From an uncultured Selenomonadales bacterium (GTDB taxonomy: Bacteria; Bacillota; Negativicutes; Selenomonadales; Selenomonadaceae), in contig CAMNLS010000036.1 in NCBI GenBank assembly GCA_946543495.1, positions 1 through 9,708 on the forward strand: a stretch of 9,708 nucleotides of DNA. The letters are read 5' to 3'. The translations under genes were made by a program, and so were the position numbers. Position 1 is the first letter of the stretch, and each line of letters begins with the position of its first letter. Positions 6,838 to 9,708 of the stretch are shown one piece after another. The notes beneath the pieces are model-generated. The model was not told where the DNA came from. It saw nothing but the letters and a program-made list of their open reading frames with translations, and did no database searches.

Positions 6838-7573
6838 AATCAATTAGGGCAACGGCTTTTGAAAGCGTCTCGCCAATATTCTCGCGAATCACAAGTTCGG
6901 CGTCGACATCTGCATGAGTAGCCGTCTTATTAATCAAAATCAGATGACGCCCTCGAAAATAATCAATCAGCCCCGCCGCAGGGTAGACGATTAAGCTTGT
7001 GCCACCGACAATCAAAGTATCCGCATCGGAAATCGCCCTAATCGAATTGGATATGGTCTTGTTGTCAAGTTGTTCGCCATAGAGGACGACATCGGGCTTG
7101 ACGATACCGCCGCACTTTTCGCAGTGAGGCACGGGAACATTTTCCATGACATAATCAATGTCGTATTTCGCGCCGCACTTAACGCAATAACTTCGCCGAA
7201 TCGAACCGTGTAGCTCATAGACGACACGCGAGCCCGCCACTTGATGAAGTCCGTCAATATTCTGCGTGATGACTGCACTTAAAATTCCGCGCCGCTCCAA
7301 TTCAGCAAGCGCAATGTGTCCGGCGTTGGGCTTGGCGTCTAAATAAACGAAACGTTCACGATAAAACGCGAAGAACTCTTCAGGGTGCTGAACGAAGAAT
7401 TTATGTGATGCCATTTCCTCCGGCAAAAAAGTTTGATTAAGCTTCTGATTATAAATGCCATTCGCACTTCGGAAATCAGGAATGCCCGACTCGGTGGACA
7501 TGCCCGCGCCGCCAAAGAATACTGCGCTTACACTGTTCGACAAAATTCGGCTTAGTTTTTCAATATCCGTCAT
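6836..7573 (-). CDS. NAD-dependent protein deacylase, Sir2 family (sirtuin)
   Basis: Removes acyl groups from lysine side chains using NAD, releasing nicotinamide and O-acyl-ADP-ribose in the cytoplasm. The 245 residues are a normal bacterial sirtuin. The sequence shows GAGMSTESGIPDFRS (22-36) for NAD binding, TQNIDGLH (103-110), the catalytic His122 in ELHGS, and a zinc site made of Cys130, Cys133, Cys151 and Cys154. NAD-site motifs GTSLIVYPAAG (191-201) and INK (214-216) follow. GAGMSTESGIPDFRS resembles class U enzymes such as that of Thermotoga. The ATG at 7573 has GGGAGG (7588-7583) nine bases upstream. An in-frame GTG at 7711 would add 46 residues encoded by the dispersed repeat, but it lies upstream of the predicted transcript start. 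First gene of a three-gene operon. Confidence 0.95.
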   Translation of the reverse strand: MTDIEKLSRILSNSVSAVFFGGAGMSTESGIPDFRSANGIYNQKLNQTFLPEEMASHKFFVQHPEEFFAFYRERFVYLDAKPNAGHIALAELERRGILSAVITQNIDGLHQVAGSRVVYELHGSIRRSYCVKCGAKYDIDYVMENVPVPHCEKCGGIVKPDVVLYGEQLDNKTISNSIRAISDADTLIVGGTSLIVYPAAGLIDYFRGRHLILINKTATHADVDAELVIRENIGETLSKAVALID

Positions 7574-7628
7574 CACGTTTCGCCTCCCATAAATATTTAA
7601 TGTAAGTAGCAATGCGCATGCGTTGCGT

Positions 7629-7699
7629 ACGAACGCGGGCACACGCTCCGACTTGATTAATGACTTCGGCGCGACCGTTGGGTCAAGCGTCACGCTTGA
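7629..7699. repeat. Dispersed intergenic repeat, copy B (upstream of sir2)
   Basis: This is the partner of 1291-1360, in the same orientation, with the exact 19-bp core at 7680-7698 and the palindrome CAAGCGT-C-ACGCTTG at 7684-7698. It lies between the sir2 ATG and its predicted promoter. The predicted transcript start (about 7693) falls within the palindrome, so the palindrome could act as an operator at DNA level rather than as an RNA hairpin in this copy. Confidence 0.75.
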
Positions 7700-7728
7700 A
7701 TTGTAATTCACGGCACGGCTTTTATCAA
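7700..7728 (-). promoter_or_regulatory. Predicted promoter of the sir2-DUF6056-hit operon
   Basis: On the minus strand TTGATA (7728-7723) and TACAAT (7705-7700) are separated by 17 bp. Transcription would start near 7693, giving a leader of about 120 nt that runs through the repeat. The -35 box is only 6 bp from that of the divergent metQ promoter, so the two may compete for polymerase or share control. Confidence 0.6.
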
Positions 7729-7734
7729 CTTGTC

Positions 7735-7762
7735 TTGAAATTTATTTTTGCTTTGATATAAT
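7735..7762 (+). promoter_or_regulatory. Predicted promoter of metQ
   Basis: TTGAAA (7735-7740) and a perfect TATAAT (7757-7762) are separated by 16 bp. Transcription would start near 7769, only about 28 nt before the ATG, with AAGGAGG (7782-7788) in between. That leader is too short for a SAM riboswitch or T-box. Confidence 0.7.
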
Positions 7763-7796
7763 TCGCGGCGTAATAAATCACAAGGAGGCAACCTTT

Positions 7797-8636
7797 ATGA
7801 AGGGAAAATTTTTTGCAACGATAACTTTGGCGGCGACGCTCTTATTGACGGGCTGTGGCGGCGGTGAACAACCTGCGCCTAAAGCTGACGGCGATAAACT
7901 TGCCGCAAGTTCCGAGACAACTTTAAAAATCGGCGCGACGCCCGTGCCGCACGCTGAACTTTTGGAGCAGATTAAGCCCGACCTCGAAAAGGAAGGCATT
8001 AAGCTTGAGATTGTCGAGTTCAATGATTACGTTCAACCGAATATCGCGCTCAACGACAAGGAGCTTGACGCTAACTTCTTCCAGCATGAACCTTATCTTA
8101 ATGACTTCATTAAGGAGCACAAAGACGTTAAGTTAAAGAACGCGGGCGGCGTACATGTCGAGCCTATGGGCGTTTATTCCAAGAAGATTAAGGACTTAAA
8201 AGAGCTTGCCGACGGCGCGACGGTTTCAATCCCGAACGACCCGACCAACGGCGGACGCGCTCTGCTCCTCTTGCAAAAGGCTGAATTGCTTAAGCTCAAA
8301 GACGGCGCGAACGAAACGGCAACAGTTCAAGACATCGCCGACAATCCCAAGAACTTGAAGATTCAGGAAGTCGAAGCGGCTCAACTCCCGCGCACGCTTG
8401 AGGACGTAGACATTTCCATTATCAATACTAACTTTGCCATGAACGCCGACCTTAACCCCATGAAAGACGCGCTCTTCATCGAGGACAAGACTTCGCCTTA
8501 CGTCAATATCATTGCTGTTCGTGACGGCGACGAAAATCGCGAAGACATCAAAAAGCTCGTGAACGCGTTGCACTCCGACAATATCAAGAAGTTCATCGAG
8601 GACAAGTACAAAGGCGCAATCGTTCCGGCGTTCTGA
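7797..8636 (+). CDS. metQ: MetQ/NlpA-type substrate-binding lipoprotein (methionine ABC importer)
   Basis: A membrane-anchored extracytoplasmic binding protein that delivers methionine (or a relative) to a MetN-MetI transporter. A lipoprotein signal peptide ends in LLLTGC with lipidated Cys20, then a Gly/Ala/Pro-rich linker to about residue 40. The mature domain opens with LKIGATPVPHAELLE (43-57) and carries FNDYVQPNIAL (75-85), KELDANFFQHEPYL (88-101) and SIPNDPTNGGRAL (144-156). All are hallmarks of the NLPA family, and the 279 residues are the normal length. Strong AAGGAGG eight bases before the ATG. No metN or metI lies next to it; instead it is 10 bp from a short SufD-like gene in the same operon. 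Methionine is the likely ligand by family, but NlpA proteins with other ligands exist. Confidence 0.93.
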   Translation: MKGKFFATITLAATLLLTGCGGGEQPAPKADGDKLAASSETTLKIGATPVPHAELLEQIKPDLEKEGIKLEIVEFNDYVQPNIALNDKELDANFFQHEPYLNDFIKEHKDVKLKNAGGVHVEPMGVYSKKIKDLKELADGATVSIPNDPTNGGRALLLLQKAELLKLKDGANETATVQDIADNPKNLKIQEVEAAQLPRTLEDVDISIINTNFAMNADLNPMKDALFIEDKTSPYVNIIAVRDGDENREDIKKLVNALHSDNIKKFIEDKYKGAIVPAF

Positions 8637-8646
8637 GGTATCAATC

Positions 8647-9396
8647 ATGTTAGGCGAAATTCCTCTTAAAACGTGGCGATGGCTTGGCGTCAATGAGCTA
8701 AAGACTTCCGCGCAGGTCGAGGAGCAAATTATTGACGTTGCGGACGGCGAGACAAAAAAAATATCCGCTGTGAACTTGAGCGACGTTGACATTGCTCGGC
8801 GGATAAAAATTTCTGTCGGGACGGGTGCGCGGGTTGAATTTGTTTCAGCGGACTTGGGGCGCGGCAATTACTCGGCGGACGTGGAAATTGACTTGCGCGG
8901 CGATGATTCTGCGGCAGACTTCGATGCGGTTTATTTTGGCGACGGCAATCGACGTTTAGATTTTAATTACGTGATTCGTCAGCATGGCAAAAGAACGCAA
9001 GCAACGATGAATGTTCGCGGGGCTTTGACTGACAAGAGCGACAAAATTTTTCGCGGAACGCTAGACTTTCAACGCGGCGCAAAAGGTTCAACGGGGCGCG
9101 AGCTTGAAGAAGTGATAATCCTTTCGGAAGGTACGCGCAATCGTTCAGTGCCATTAATGCTTGCTGCCGAGGACGAAGTTGACGGACATCATGCCGTAAG
9201 CGTCGGGCGGCTCGATGACGAAAAGATTTTTTACTTGATGAGTCGCGGGCTTGATAAATCGGAGGCTGAAAGGCTAATCGTCGAGGCGGCGTTTAATCCC
9301 GTCATAGAAAAGATTTCGGATGACAATCAGCGCGGCGAACTGTTAGAAAACCTACAGCAGAGATTGAGCTCCAGCATGTGCGCGGAAATTAGCTAA
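8647..9396 (+). CDS. Short SufB/SufD-family protein (SufD-like, lacks the usual N-terminal region)
   Basis: Resembles the C-terminal beta-helix core of SufD, a scaffold subunit of the SufBC2D iron-sulfur cluster assembly complex in the cytoplasm. The 249 residues compare with about 400 or more for typical SufD, so the N-terminal helical part is absent. The family end is clear: ILSEGTRNRSVPLML (158-172), DGHHAVSVGRLDDEKIFYL (179-197), then MSRGL and SEAERLIVEAAFNPV (205-219). His181/His182 fall where SufD has its conserved cluster-assembly His. The only Cys is Cys245, in a tail encoded by a 33-bp repeat, so there is no equivalent of the SufB cysteine. Its GAGGT binding site overlaps the metQ stop codon, indicating coupling. 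Neither sufB nor sufC is nearby. Whether it is a working SufD or a reduced paralogue cannot be told from here. Confidence 0.85.
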   Translation: MLGEIPLKTWRWLGVNELKTSAQVEEQIIDVADGETKKISAVNLSDVDIARRIKISVGTGARVEFVSADLGRGNYSADVEIDLRGDDSAADFDAVYFGDGNRRLDFNYVIRQHGKRTQATMNVRGALTDKSDKIFRGTLDFQRGAKGSTGRELEEVIILSEGTRNRSVPLMLAAEDEVDGHHAVSVGRLDDEKIFYLMSRGLDKSEAERLIVEAAFNPVIEKISDDNQRGELLENLQQRLSSSMCAEIS

Positions 9397-9407
9397 GAAT
9401 CATCGTG
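9375..9407. repeat. 33-bp repeat, copy at the 3' end of the SufD-like gene
   Basis: This is the partner of 4929-4961 (27/33 identical). It covers the last seven codons of the SufD-like gene (MCAEIS and the stop) and about ten bases beyond. In the other copy the TAA stop reads TAC, so the two have diverged in coding potential. Confidence 0.6.
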
Positions 9408-9424
9408 ACGTTACTAACGCTTGT

Positions 9425-9452
9425 AATCCCGTCATTGCGACGGGATTTTTTT
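9425..9452 (+). terminator. Intrinsic terminator of metQ-SufD-like operon
   Basis: AATCCCGTC (9425-9433) and GACGGGATT (9439-9447) form a perfect 9-bp stem with a five-base loop, running straight into seven T residues. It lies 28 bp after the stop codon. Confidence 0.93.
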
Positions 9453-9470
9453 ATTGAGTTAAGCGCAAGC

Positions 9471-9507
9471 AAAAAGCCCGCCGACCGTAGCCGACGAGCT
9501 CTTTTTT
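9471..9507 (-). terminator. Intrinsic terminator of the flagellin gene
   Basis: On the minus strand AGCTCGTCGGC (9500-9490) pairs with GTCGGCGGGCT (9485-9475) over 11 bp with three G-U wobbles, around a TACG tetraloop closed by C-G, followed by a run of five T. On the plus strand the wobbles become C/A mismatches, so the hairpin is built for the minus strand. It starts about 45 bp after the flagellin stop. Confidence 0.88.
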
Positions 9508-9544
9508 ACTATCGAACGTGCGCCCGCGTGGGACGCGATTAATC

Positions 9545-9708
9545 TTACTGGAGCAAGCTGAGAACTGCAGAGCTGTTCTGGTTTGCCTGAGCCAACATAG
9601 CCTGAGCCGCCTGCAAGAGGACGTTGCTCTTGGTGTAGTTGGTCATTTCCTTAGCCATATCAGCATCGCGAATCGTCGACTCTGCCGCTTGGACATTCTC
9701 GCTAGAAG
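9545..9708 (-). CDS. Flagellin, C-terminal 53 residues; cut by window edge
   Basis: The visible end of the filament protein, exported by the flagellar type III system and polymerised outside the cell. The stretch ESTIRDADMAKEMTNYTKSN, then VLLQAAQAMLAQANQ, and the ending VLSLLQ are the conserved flagellin D0 C-terminal helix that lines the filament core. The gene begins beyond the window, so its length, variable domain and promoter are unknown. It converges with the SufD-like gene, with separate terminators for each. The name fliC or hag would fit, but the fragment does not distinguish paralogues. Confidence 0.96.
   Translation of the reverse strand, partial: SSENVQAAESTIRDADMAKEMTNYTKSNVLLQAAQAMLAQANQNSSAVLSLLQ

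Noticed and set aside
6836..7573. Sir2 as part of an anti-phage defence system (such as Thoeris- or SIR2-HERTH-like)
   Set aside because: The protein is a single-domain deacylase with intact zinc Cys and catalytic His. No TIR, HerA, Argonaute or other defence partner is present.
7609..7626. Imperfect inverted repeat GCAATGCGCATGCGTTGC near the sir2 start
   Set aside because: Two of eight pairs are wobbles, and only on the plus strand, where nothing is transcribed towards it. It could be chance.
7574..7711. In-frame 46-residue N-terminal extension of Sir2 from GTG 7711
   Set aside because: It is encoded by the dispersed repeat and contains the predicted -10 box, and it has no ribosome binding site. 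ATG 7573 has a good one and gives a standard sirtuin length.
7769..7796. SAM riboswitch or T-box controlling metQ
   Set aside because: The predicted leader is about 28 nt, too short for either, and no terminator hairpin precedes the gene.
8226..8867. 213-codon open frame antisense to metQ and the SufD-like gene
   Set aside because: It runs opposite two well-recognised genes and matches no family I know. It is explained by GC-biased third positions of the real genes.

Overview
This is an ordinary-looking stretch of bacterial chromosome, most likely from an anaerobic member of the Negativicutes (Selenomonas-like Firmicutes). The reasons are a Dcu/aspartase pair typical of fumarate respiration, strong AGGAGG ribosome binding sites, sigma-70-like promoters, a flagellin gene, and a MetQ lipoprotein beside a short Suf protein. 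The taxon is an inference; the sequence carries no rRNA or other marker to settle it.

Layout. Bases 1-1261 (minus) hold the first 420 residues of GlmS. Next on the minus strand is a 158-residue ProXp-ala/PrdX-type editing protein (1431-1907). From a divergent promoter, the plus-strand dcu-aspA operon (2054-4790) imports C4-dicarboxylates or aspartate and makes fumarate; it ends in a clear hairpin terminator. Converging on it is a three-gene minus-strand operon: sir2 (7573-6836), a DUF6056-like membrane protein with a TTG start (6822-5389) and a HIT hydrolase (5350-5003). A back-to-back promoter pair at 7700-7762 separates this operon from a plus-strand pair: metQ (7797-8636) and a short SufD-like protein (8647-9396). 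The window ends with the last 53 residues of a minus-strand flagellin. Each of the two converging genes at that end has its own terminator.

No stretch of more than 300 bases lacks a gene. The least expected content is in the short intergenic regions. A repeat of about 70 bp occurs upstream of glmS and again upstream of sir2. It has an exact 19-bp core containing a 15-bp perfect palindrome. A second, 33-bp repeat (27/33 identical) occurs downstream of hit and again at the 3' end of the SufD-like gene, where it supplies the last codons. All four places share a CGCGG-containing box followed 44-51 bp later by an inverted repeat, so they may be diverged copies of one dispersed element.

I see no CRISPR array, transposase, tRNA, rRNA or recognised defence system. 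The nearest things to an undescribed system are this repeat family, the sir2-DUF6056-HIT operon and the metQ-short SufD operon.
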